This document shows positions 1-6,228 of a stretch of 6,228 nt of DNA, piece after piece. Source of the stretch: Planctomycetota bacterium. GTDB taxonomy: Bacteria; Planctomycetota; Planctomycetia; Pirellulales; Pirellulaceae. A program made the position numbers and the translations under genes. How positions within the stretch are numbered: the first letter of the stretch is position 1; each line of letters opens with the position of its first letter. Below the pieces are notes generated by a model that searched no databases, was not told the DNA's origin, and worked only from the letters and a program-made list of their open reading frames with translations. Location of the stretch: contig JAEZGD010000015.1 in assembly GCA_023417165.1 (NCBI GenBank), forward strand, positions 1 through 6,228, given 5' to 3'.

Positions 1-2471
1 TCTTGTTGGGCATGCAAGCGGCGCACATGGCTGTTGCTGCCGACCAGCGCCACGAGTTCGTCGTCGCTCAGCTTCGCCAGGTCGGGAAACGCGACAGGCT
101 TGGCATTCTTGTCGGCGACGCGAACCACATAGCCGACGTTCGGCCCACTGTAGTTGAAGCCGCCATCGCGCCAACTGGCGATAAACATCCGGCCGCTGGC
201 ATCGATCTCCATATCGGTCGGACGAGGCACTTCGACAAACACTTCCTGTTCGGCGGCAAAGCCCGCGCCCTTTGCCTGCAAGGGATGGCGATAGACGATG
301 CTACGTCCCCAATCGCAGGTGTAGAACGCATGGCCAAACGGAGCTGGCAGCGCGCCTTCGTCAACAAACAACGAACCGCACGGCGAGCCGCCGCCGTAAT
401 CGGCCAATGGCTGCACGATTTCGTCCGGGAAGTTGATATACAGCGAAGGATAACCGTACTGGCCGCTCGGAATCACGTGGCTGAGCCGCACGTTCCAGCC
501 GCCGCCATCGTTGGTGTTATCGCGTGTGAACAAATTCAAATACGGATCGATGGCCACATCATAGATATTGCGTTGACCGCGCGAGACGATCTCCAGCCCC
601 GTGCCATCGGTGCGCACACGCACTACACCGCCGCCAAGCAGTTGCAATGCGCGGCCGCTTTTGTCTTTGGCTTTGATGAAACCATAATCGCCCACCGCCA
701 CATACAAATAGCCATCAATGCCCAGTTGCATGCCGTTGGTGGTATGGTCAGCGCCGCGAAACTTCAGGTCAAAGCCGAGCCCGTCGACCAGCACTTCGCT
801 GCGATCGCTGACGCCGTCGCCATTGTCGTCGTGAAAGGCGGTCAAGCTGGGCGGATGCATCACGTACAGCGTTTTGCCGACAAACACGATACCGCGCGGG
901 CTGTCCATGCTGGCGAAGGTTTTGAACTCCTCCGCCACGCCATCGCCATCCCGATCGACGGCGCGCACGACGCGACCGCGATTGGGCTTGGAGTCGAGCG
1001 AGCCGTTCTCGTCGATGCCGATAAAGACTTCGCCGGTCGGCGCGACCGCCAGGCAGGTCGGATAGCCAGCGTCGGGCGGAGCCGCAAACAGCGAAACATC
1101 GAACCCAGGCGGCGCTTTGATGCCGGTCAGCAGCTTGCGCGTCTGCGCTTCCGTCTCTGAATAGACGACCGTCTCGACCAGTTCTTTGCCGAGCACTTCG
1201 AATTCATAGAAGCTCGCCCAGGCACCGGGGCTGAGGCCGGGAATGCTGATTTTGACATACCGCACATCGGTCGCGTCGAACTTGTGTTCGCAGACCTGCG
1301 GCTTGTTATTGCTGTTGGTGGCGTCGACCAGTTTCTTCCACGTCTTGCCGTCGGCCGAGCCTTCGATCAAATAGGCGTACGCCCGATCGCCAAACTCCCA
1401 GGTCACGCGGCAGCCTTTGATTTCTTCCGGCTGGCCGAGATCGACTTGCCACCAATTGCCGGTCTTATCATTGTCGGCGCACCAGCGGGTGGAAAGATCG
1501 CCATCGATGGCATTCTCCGGCTTGTGTCCGTTGCCCACTTGCGAGGTCAGCGCGGTCGCCTTCTTGCCGAGCGCCAGGTTCTTCGGTGCGAGCACCTTTT
1601 TGCCGCCGGTCTTGCGCGCCGGCGTGGGTTGGCCTTGCGGGCCCTTGGGCTTGTTGGCGGTCGGATCGGGAACGTGTTCGATCTTGATTTCTTTGGCGGG
1701 GACCAAATAGTCGTCGTTCAGCTTATCACAGGCCCACAGCAGGCCGCGCGTGATGTAGTTCTGAAAGACCTCGTCGTTCATCTCTTCGTTGTGGTGGCCA
1801 ATCGTGGTGCCGAAGACGCGCGTGCGATCGGTATAGAGATTGGTCCAGATGCACACTTCGTTCTTCTTGGTGTCGCGGCTCATGGCGTGCGCGAGCGGCT
1901 TGGCCGAAGGCCACAATTTCTCGATGATGTACAACTCGCCCTTGGGAGTCGGCCACTTTTCGCCAAAGCCCTTCATGATCGGATTGTCCGGTTCGAGATT
2001 GACGACCTCGAAGGGATAGTTCGCGCCGTGGCCGCGCGAAGTGACGCCGAGAAACTTGAACCACTCGTCGGTCTTGTCGCGATAGCAGTGCATCGCGCAG
2101 TGAATCACCACTGCGGGGACGCCTTCGCGGTGGGGCTTCAGAATCTTGCCAGTCCAGGCGGGATCGGACGCGCCGGCGAAGCATTCGTTGTGCACGACAA
2201 TGTCGTAGCCCTTCGCCCAATCTTCGTTCTCATAGAACGGAATCATGGCGTCGGTGCTGCTGCCGCCTTGGTGAACGATCGTCCATTCGACGTTCGCCCG
2301 CTTGCTGATCGCTTCGGGCAGGATCTGCTTTTGCTTGGTATAGTCGTGGCAGCAACCGCCGGTGATCAGCAGCGCGCGGATCGGCGGCAGGCTCTTTTTG
2401 TCTTCAGCCCGCAGGCCAGACGCGCACAGCGCCAGCCCACAAAACAGCACAGGCAGCAAATTACGAAACAT
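1..2471 (-). CDS. Secreted ThuA / F5/8C (discoidin) / PVC-type dehydrogenase-propeller fusion protein, C-terminus outside the window
   Basis: The frame is open for 823 codons from the ATG at 2471 and runs off the left edge. Residues 1-22 are a Sec signal peptide (MFRNLLPVLFCGLALCASGL, then RA before EDKK). Residues about 31-255 form a ThuA domain (glutamine-amidotransferase-like fold), with LLITGG, HCAMHCYR near 124-131 and GHHNEEMND near 225-233. A Pro/Lys-rich linker (about 257-296) leads to an F5/8 type C carbohydrate-binding-like domain (about 298-428: NAIDGD, TRW, WWQVDLG, RYVKI, EFEVLG). Residues about 451-795 match the planctomycete/verrucomicrobial membrane-bound dehydrogenase (soluble sugar-dehydrogenase-like) propeller, with acidic loops DRDGDG (506-511) and DDNGDG (548-553), and the RPTDMEIDASGRMFIASW strand (750-767). 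The last residues, LSDDEL to SNSHVRRLHAQQ (801-823), match the start of the helical region that precedes the CxxCH haem domain in this family. That domain is not visible here. The start has no Shine-Dalgarno site, but the signal peptide supports it. The substrate is unknown; a role in carbohydrate oxidation is inferred from the family. Confidence 0.93.
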   Translation of the reverse strand, partial: MFRNLLPVLFCGLALCASGLRAEDKKSLPPIRALLITGGCCHDYTKQKQILPEAISKRANVEWTIVHQGGSSTDAMIPFYENEDWAKGYDIVVHNECFAGASDPAWTGKILKPHREGVPAVVIHCAMHCYRDKTDEWFKFLGVTSRGHGANYPFEVVNLEPDNPIMKGFGEKWPTPKGELYIIEKLWPSAKPLAHAMSRDTKKNEVCIWTNLYTDRTRVFGTTIGHHNEEMNDEVFQNYITRGLLWACDKLNDDYLVPAKEIKIEHVPDPTANKPKGPQGQPTPARKTGGKKVLAPKNLALGKKATALTSQVGNGHKPENAIDGDLSTRWCADNDKTGNWWQVDLGQPEEIKGCRVTWEFGDRAYAYLIEGSADGKTWKKLVDATNSNNKPQVCEHKFDATDVRYVKISIPGLSPGAWASFYEFEVLGKELVETVVYSETEAQTRKLLTGIKAPPGFDVSLFAAPPDAGYPTCLAVAPTGEVFIGIDENGSLDSKPNRGRVVRAVDRDGDGVAEEFKTFASMDSPRGIVFVGKTLYVMHPPSLTAFHDDNGDGVSDRSEVLVDGLGFDLKFRGADHTTNGMQLGIDGYLYVAVGDYGFIKAKDKSGRALQLLGGGVVRVRTDGTGLEIVSRGQRNIYDVAIDPYLNLFTRDNTNDGGGWNVRLSHVIPSGQYGYPSLYINFPDEIVQPLADYGGGSPCGSLFVDEGALPAPFGHAFYTCDWGRSIVYRHPLQAKGAGFAAEQEVFVEVPRPTDMEIDASGRMFIASWRDGGFNYSGPNVGYVVRVADKNAKPVAFPDLAKLSDDELVALVGSNSHVRRLHAQQ

Positions 2472-2613
2472 AGCGGCAAGGAGAGAGGGGAAAGGCGGGA
2501 AATAAAAGAGTGCAAAGTACCATGGTGGCTTAGGTTGCGGACGATGTAAAGAGTATGGCGCGGCCGGGCCGCCGGATCTTGGCAGGCGTGGCACGGAGGG
2601 GAACAATAGGCGT
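2472..2613. promoter_or_regulatory. Divergent intergenic region, presumed to carry both promoters
   Basis: This 142-bp gap lies between two divergently transcribed genes, so promoters for both directions should be here or just inside the genes. I cannot assign convincing -35/-10 pairs. The minus strand reads TTTACA at 2550-2545, close to a -35 consensus, but no good -10 follows at 16-18 bp. The 18 bases at 2478-2495 are all purines on the plus strand, so the minus-strand leader is all pyrimidine just upstream of its ATG. Confidence 0.45.
2595..2601 (+). promoter_or_regulatory. Candidate ribosome binding site for the propeller-cytochrome gene
   Basis: GGAGGGG lies 12 bases upstream of the ATG at 2614. 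The match to the anti-Shine-Dalgarno sequence is good but the spacing is longer than usual. It is the only Shine-Dalgarno-like site seen before any of the four starts in the window. It agrees with the start that gives a clean signal peptide. Confidence 0.4.
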
Positions 2614-4335
2614 ATGAAACTACCTGCAATTCTGCTGATTTGCCTGCTATCGGCGGCCACTGCGGCCCACGCCCAATCACCAGCGGCGAAGCTGCGGTAT
2701 CCGGTCTCGGCTGTCCGCCTCGACGCCCGGACGCTGGCGCTGGCCAATGCGCGCAGCGGTTCGGTGTCGCTGGTGGACACGGTCGAGCGCAAAGTGCGGT
2801 CGGAAATTACGGTCGGTAAGCGACTGAGCGATCTTGCCGTATCAAGCAAGGGCCTGCTGCTACTAACGGATGCACAAGCGCATGAAGTCATTACCTGCCG
2901 GCTTGAGCAGCAACAACTTGTCGAGCGGCAGCGCGTCCGCGTCAGCAATGATCCGCAAAGCATTGTGGTGAGCGCCGATGGTCGGCGCGCGTTCGTAGTT
3001 AGTCGCTGGTCGCGCCGCCTAGATCTGCTGACGATTGCTGACGACGATCGCCTGGCAATGGAACAATCGCTGGAGCTGCCGTTTCCGGCGCGCGAGCTGG
3101 CGATGTTGCCAGACCAACAACATTTGATCGTCGGCGATGCGTTTGGTGGTCGCCTGGCGGTAATTGATGTGAAGTCGCAAAAGGTGTTGTCGGTTCGTGA
3201 TGTGCAGGGACATAATCTGGCGAGCCTGGTTTGGGATGGCGAGCACGATCGCTTGCTGGTCGCGCATCAACTGCTGAATACGTTGCCGCTAACGCTCGAC
3301 AATGTGCAGTGGGGCGCGGCGATGAAGAACGTCGTGCGCATCATCTCGCGCGAGCAACTGCTGAATCCGAACGCGAACCTTGTCACCGACACGCGGCTGA
3401 TCTCGCTCGGCCAAGAAGGCGATGGCAGCGCCGATCCCAATGCAGTGTTACCGTTAACCGATGGCAGCTTTGTGGTCGCCTTGGCCGGCGCGGACGAACT
3501 GGTGATCGTGGAATCGACCGGGCTGGTTCATAGTCGCCAAACGCTCGGGCGTCGTCCCATCGCGCTGCTCGCCGGCGGCAGCGAGCGCGAACTCTTGGCG
3601 GTCAACCAGTTCGATAGCTCGGTGATCTTTGTCGATCTGGCAAGTGAAACGAGTGAAGTGCTGTCGCTCGGCCCCGCGCCGACGCTGTCGGCAGCCGAAC
3701 GAGGCGAACGCCTGTTCTACGATGCGCGGCTGTCGTTCGAAAAATGGATGAGCTGTCATAGCTGCCATACCGATGGGCATACCAACGGGCAATTGGCCGA
3801 CACGCTGGGCGATGGTTCGCACGGGGCCGCCAAACGGACGCTGACGCTGCTCGGCACGCGCGATACCGATCGCTGGGCCTGGAACGGCGAAATCAAAGAA
3901 CTGCACGATCAGGTGCGCAAGAGCATCGAGACCTCGATGCAAGGCGAATCGAATGCGCAAGCGGTGTACGACTTGACGGCCTATTTGCATACGCTCGAAC
4001 CACCGCCGCCGCTAGCGCCACCGCGCGACGAGGCCGATCGCCAACAGATCGAAGCTGGGCGGCAAGTCTTCGCTCAGCAGCGTTGCACACAATGCCACAT
4101 CCCGCCGCTAACGTATACTTCGCACGATGTTTATGAAGTATGGCCGAGCCAAGGCGAGCCCGCGGCCAAGTTCAATCCGCCCAGCTTGCGCGGCGTAGGG
4201 CAGGGGAGCCGCTTCTTTCACGATGGTCGCGCCACGGCATTAGAAGACGTGCTGGACGTCTATGGCCATCAGGTTTCCGATCCTCTAACTGATAGCGACC
4301 GCGCCGCACTGCTGCGGTTTTTGCGCAGCTTGTAA
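2614..4335 (+). CDS. Secreted beta-propeller fused to a di-heme cytochrome c peroxidase-like (MauG/CcpA-type) domain
   Basis: The 573-residue product starts with a Sec signal peptide (1-20, ending AAHA before QSPAAK), so it acts outside the cytoplasm. Residues about 27-350 are YVTN/YncE-like propeller blades, with repeating units such as PQSIVVSADGRRAFVVS (114-130). A longer inter-blade insert lies around 200-275. Residues about 357-573 are a peroxidase-like di-heme module. The first haem site is C381-H-S-C384-H385, followed by DGHTNGQLADTLGDG. The second is C491-T-Q-C494-H495, followed by the family signature PPSLRGVGQGSRFFHDGRA (522-540). A Pro-rich stretch (462-470) joins the two haem lobes. 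No methionine occurs after M442, so Met ligation of the second haem, as in classical bacterial peroxidases, is not possible. The haem sites are 110 residues apart, which looks short for the classical family. The substrate is unknown; peroxidase or MauG-like electron transfer is family-based inference. The gene probably forms an operon with the DUF1501 gene 61 bp downstream. Confidence 0.92.
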   Translation: MKLPAILLICLLSAATAAHAQSPAAKLRYPVSAVRLDARTLALANARSGSVSLVDTVERKVRSEITVGKRLSDLAVSSKGLLLLTDAQAHEVITCRLEQQQLVERQRVRVSNDPQSIVVSADGRRAFVVSRWSRRLDLLTIADDDRLAMEQSLELPFPARELAMLPDQQHLIVGDAFGGRLAVIDVKSQKVLSVRDVQGHNLASLVWDGEHDRLLVAHQLLNTLPLTLDNVQWGAAMKNVVRIISREQLLNPNANLVTDTRLISLGQEGDGSADPNAVLPLTDGSFVVALAGADELVIVESTGLVHSRQTLGRRPIALLAGGSERELLAVNQFDSSVIFVDLASETSEVLSLGPAPTLSAAERGERLFYDARLSFEKWMSCHSCHTDGHTNGQLADTLGDGSHGAAKRTLTLLGTRDTDRWAWNGEIKELHDQVRKSIETSMQGESNAQAVYDLTAYLHTLEPPPPLAPPRDEADRQQIEAGRQVFAQQRCTQCHIPPLTYTSHDVYEVWPSQGEPAAKFNPPSLRGVGQGSRFFHDGRATALEDVLDVYGHQVSDPLTDSDRAALLRFLRSL

Positions 4336-4396
4336 AAACATCAACCAACGTCGATATTTCTCTGGCATTTTGCCGGGCGATTTTGATAATGACGGC

Positions 4397-5893
4397 ATGC
4401 TACGCATCCTCGGATCTGCGAAACAACTGTGCGATGGTATCTCGCGGCGTGAAATGCTGCGCCTGGGCGGGCTGGGCTTTGCCGGGCTGGCGTGGCCGCA
4501 GTTAGCCGCGCTGCAGGCAGCCGCCAGCGATCAGCCAGCCACGCGCGGCTTTGGTCGCGCGAAGAATATTCTGCTGATACATTTGTATGGCGCGCCGAGC
4601 CAGATCGAATGGGTCGATCCGAAGCCCGATGCTCCGGTCGAAATCCGCGGCGAACTGGGGACCATTGCGTCGAACCTTGTCGGCTGCCAAGTGGGAGAGC
4701 TCTTTCCCAAGATGGCGCAGGTGATGGACAAGGTGTGCGTGCTGCGTTCGCTGACGCATGAGTATCCGCTGCATGGCGTCGCCTATGCGCTGACCGGCGT
4801 GCCGACGATGGATGTCAGCATGGAGCTGAAGCCCAACGACGCTCGGCACTGGCCGTTCTTTGGCTCGGTGGTCGAATACATCGATGCTCAGCGCCGCGCG
4901 GGGCAAAAGCCGCCCGCGATTCCGGTCAATTTGGCGCTGCCGTTTCGCTTCAGTTCGCAGCGCGAAGGCGAAGTTCCACGTGCCGGGCCGTTCGCTGCGT
5001 TCCTGGGCAATCAATACGATCCGGTGTGGGCCGAGTTTCGCGGCACCGCCACCAAGGGGCATCGCAAGACGCTGGCCGCCAAGGTCTATGACGGCAATGA
5101 TCCGTACATGGGAACCGCGGCCGATTGCCACTTTACCTTGCCTAACGCAGGCGAGTTGCAGCCGGAGTGGACGATTGACCGCTTGAGCACGCGGCGCTCG
5201 CTGCTCGAACAAATGAATGCGCTCGCGCCGCAGATGGCGGCTTCCGCCAGCGCTGGCAAGCTCTCGCAACACCAGCAAGCAGCGCTGTCGCTGTTGGAAT
5301 CGCCGAAGATTGCCGAGGCACTCGATGTGCGCAAGGAAAAGGCTCAGACGCGCGATTTGTACGGCCACACGTTGTTCGGTCAGTCTTGCCTGGCCGCCCG
5401 GCGATTGCTGGAAGCGGGCGGGCGCGTCGTCTCGGTTTTCTGGGACGAATACGGCCTGGCGGGGACCGGCTGGGACACGCACTGGAACCACTACCCCCGG
5501 ATGAAGGACGAACTGGCGCCTGGCTTCGACCAGGGTTGGTACGGGCTGATGACGGATCTCGATCAGCGCGGGCTGTTGGACGAAACGCTGGTCGTCTGCA
5601 CCAGCGAGCATGGTCGCACTCCCAAGATCACCACAGGCGGGGGCGGCGGTCGCGATCACTGGGCGAGGGTTTATTCGTCGCTGATTGCCGGGGCGGGCAT
5701 CGCCCGGGGCAAGATTGTCGGTGCTTCGGACAAGCACGCTGGCGAGGTGGCGGATCGGCCGATTTCGCCCAAAGACTTGCTGGCGACGATGTACCATTTG
5801 CTGGGCATCGATCCGCATACGTTGATTCACGATCGCGCCGGACGCCCGCTGCCGCTGACTTACGGCGAGGTGATCGAGGACGCCTTGGCGTAG
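4397..5893 (+). CDS. Tat-exported DUF1501 family protein (alkaline-phosphatase-like superfamily)
   Basis: The product has 498 residues from the ATG at 4397. An in-frame TTG at 4370 would add nine residues. The ATG is preferred because MLRILGSAKQLCDG followed by the twin-arginine motif S16-R17-R18-E-M-L-R is the usual planctomycete DUF1501 N-terminus. A hydrophobic stretch (23-41) completes the Tat signal, with likely cleavage near the AAA at 41-43. DUF1501 landmarks follow in order: NILLIHLYGAPSQIEWVDPK from 57, HGVAYALTG (126-134), WDTHWNHY (359-366), TSEHGRTP (402-409), GGGGGRDHW (414-422) and SLIAGAGIARGKIVG (427-441). The conserved Asp, His and Glu residues in these motifs would be the metal-site candidates if the fold resembles alkaline phosphatases and sulfatases. 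The length is usual for the family, and no frameshift or missing motif is seen. The biochemical activity of DUF1501 is not established as far as I know. No Shine-Dalgarno site is visible, so translation may be coupled to or follow the upstream cytochrome gene. Confidence 0.93.
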   Translation: MLRILGSAKQLCDGISRREMLRLGGLGFAGLAWPQLAALQAAASDQPATRGFGRAKNILLIHLYGAPSQIEWVDPKPDAPVEIRGELGTIASNLVGCQVGELFPKMAQVMDKVCVLRSLTHEYPLHGVAYALTGVPTMDVSMELKPNDARHWPFFGSVVEYIDAQRRAGQKPPAIPVNLALPFRFSSQREGEVPRAGPFAAFLGNQYDPVWAEFRGTATKGHRKTLAAKVYDGNDPYMGTAADCHFTLPNAGELQPEWTIDRLSTRRSLLEQMNALAPQMAASASAGKLSQHQQAALSLLESPKIAEALDVRKEKAQTRDLYGHTLFGQSCLAARRLLEAGGRVVSVFWDEYGLAGTGWDTHWNHYPRMKDELAPGFDQGWYGLMTDLDQRGLLDETLVVCTSEHGRTPKITTGGGGGRDHWARVYSSLIAGAGIARGKIVGASDKHAGEVADRPISPKDLLATMYHLLGIDPHTLIHDRAGRPLPLTYGEVIEDALA

Positions 5894-5934
5894 CGGCGGC
5901 CTGCCGCGGGGATTTTGGGAGCTAGCACATTTCT

Positions 5935-5953
5935 GCCGCAACCCGTGCGGTTT
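5935..5953 (+). terminator. Weak candidate hairpin terminator after the DUF1501 gene
   Basis: CCGCA (5936-5940) pairs perfectly with TGCGG (5946-5950) across a five-base loop. A possible G-T wobble extends the stem, and only three T bases follow. A second five-pair hairpin, GCGGC / GCCGC at 5893-5907, overlaps the stop codon and is followed some bases later by ATTTT. Neither has the long stem and T-run of a good intrinsic terminator. Confidence 0.22.
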
Positions 5954-5980
5954 GCCCTACTACAGCCGCTTGCCACCCGA

Positions 5981-5986
5981 TAGAAT
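5981..5986 (+). promoter_or_regulatory. Possible -10 box upstream of the cyanophycin synthetase gene
   Basis: TAGAAT matches the sigma-70 -10 consensus at five of six positions and lies 67 bases before the ATG at 6054. No good -35 box sits 16-18 bases upstream. The nearest candidate, TTGCCC at 5952-5957, is 23 bases away. The gap between the genes (160 bp) fits separate transcription, but this site is only a suggestion. Confidence 0.25.
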
Positions 5987-6053
5987 CCTGCGGCACGATT
6001 TTCTGCCCGCGGCCGCAACTTGCCGCCGCATCCTTTCCGGGTTGTTAGAGTGT

Positions 6054-6228
6054 ATGGAAATTCGCCGTGTGCGCGCCCTGCGGGGACCCAATATCTGGGC
6101 GCGTTTTCCGGTCTTGGAAGCGGTGGTCGATCTGCAAGAGTTGAAAGACACTCCTTCCGACGCCATCCCCGGCTTTAACGAACGCGTGATGGCCTGGCTG
6201 CCGACCATGATCGAGCACCGTTGCGGCG
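6054..6228 (+). CDS. cphA: Cyanophycin synthetase, N-terminal fragment (cut by the right edge)
   Basis: The first 58 codons are present and the frame is open to the window edge. MEIRRVRALRGPNIWAR, then V-D-L-x-E-L (25-30), P-S-D-A-I-P-G-F (34-41) and I-E-H-R-C-G (53-58) reproduce the conserved start of CphA, whose N-terminal domain normally opens with an LRGPN-x-W motif and an IPGF segment. Full CphA (about 870-900 residues) follows this with an ATP-grasp domain and a Mur-ligase-like domain. It adds Asp and then Arg to a growing multi-L-arginyl-poly-L-aspartate chain in the cytoplasm, using ATP. Those catalytic domains lie outside the window, so activity cannot be judged. The ATG is chosen because it places the LRGPN motif at the usual distance; an in-frame TTG at 6042 is less likely. 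No Shine-Dalgarno site is seen. Homologous N-terminal domains occur in CphA-like relatives, so the exact subtype is open. Confidence 0.85.
   Translation, partial: MEIRRVRALRGPNIWARFPVLEAVVDLQELKDTPSDAIPGFNERVMAWLPTMIEHRCG

Noticed and set aside
506..823. Possible haem site in the visible part of the ThuA-fusion protein (residue positions on that protein)
   Set aside because: Several cysteines and histidines occur, but no CxxCH motif is present in the 823 visible residues, so no haem domain can be called inside the window.
3..1160. A 385-codon plus-strand open frame opposite the ThuA/dehydrogenase gene
   Set aside because: It matches no family I recognise, is rich in Ala, Arg, His and Ile as expected of an antisense shadow in GC-rich DNA, and overlaps a minus-strand frame with clear domains throughout.
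1284..2549. A 421-codon plus-strand open frame covering the start of the minus-strand gene
   Set aside because: It is the antisense of the ThuA and F5/8C domains, shows no recognisable motif, and its tail runs through the intergenic leader as low-complexity basic sequence.
2560..2572. A short perfect hairpin GCGGC-CGG-GCCGC in the divergent gap
   Set aside because: A five-pair stem of pure GC is expected by chance in DNA this GC-rich. No T-run follows on either strand, and it is not positioned as a terminator or an obvious operator.
4370..4396. A TTG start giving nine extra residues (MPGDFDNDG) on the DUF1501 protein
   Set aside because: The GDFDNDG string looks like a calcium-loop motif but lies before a typical MLRILGS...RR leader. 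The ATG at 4397 gives the usual family N-terminus.
4502..5941. A 479-codon minus-strand open frame opposite the DUF1501 gene
   Set aside because: The plus-strand DUF1501 protein is motif-complete across the same stretch. The antisense product is Arg/Gln/His-rich and resembles nothing known to me.
5960..6208. An 82-codon minus-strand frame across the gap and the cphA start
   Set aside because: It overlaps the conserved CphA N-terminus on the plus strand and its product is basic, without motifs.

Overview
The window looks like chromosomal DNA of a GC-rich planctomycete (Planctomycetota, probably a Pirellulales-type lineage). The evidence is the gene families present: a ThuA / discoidin / 'PVC-type' dehydrogenase fusion, a DUF1501 protein with the typical planctomycete Tat leader, and a beta-propeller fused to a di-heme cytochrome. 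Shine-Dalgarno sites are poor or absent. The genus cannot be named from this sequence alone.

Layout. Positions 1-2471 on the minus strand hold the first 823 codons of a large secreted multidomain protein whose C-terminus lies beyond the left edge. The strand opposite it carries long open frames that are not genes. A 142-bp gap (2472-2613) separates it from a divergent plus-strand pair: a secreted beta-propeller/di-heme c-type cytochrome (2614-4335) and, 61 bp later, a Tat-exported DUF1501 protein (4397-5893). A 160-bp gap with weak hairpins and one possible -10 box follows. The window ends in the first 58 codons of a cyanophycin synthetase (6054 onward, plus strand).

How the genes may work together. 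The first three products all carry export signals. Two belong to redox families, one with two c-type haems visible and one whose haem domain, if present, lies outside the window. The third belongs to the alkaline-phosphatase-like superfamily. In planctomycetes, DUF1501 genes are commonly paired with genes for large cytochrome-containing secreted proteins (DUF1549/DUF1553 type). Here the partner is a propeller/peroxidase-like protein instead. A joint role in extracytoplasmic oxidation or breakdown of carbohydrate-like substrates is inference. The cyanophycin synthetase is a cytoplasmic nitrogen-storage function, and nothing seen links it to the preceding genes.

I saw no tRNA or rRNA genes, CRISPR arrays, insertion sequences or long repeats. 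Apart from the unusual gene pairing and domain fusion, I see no evidence for a wholly new system.
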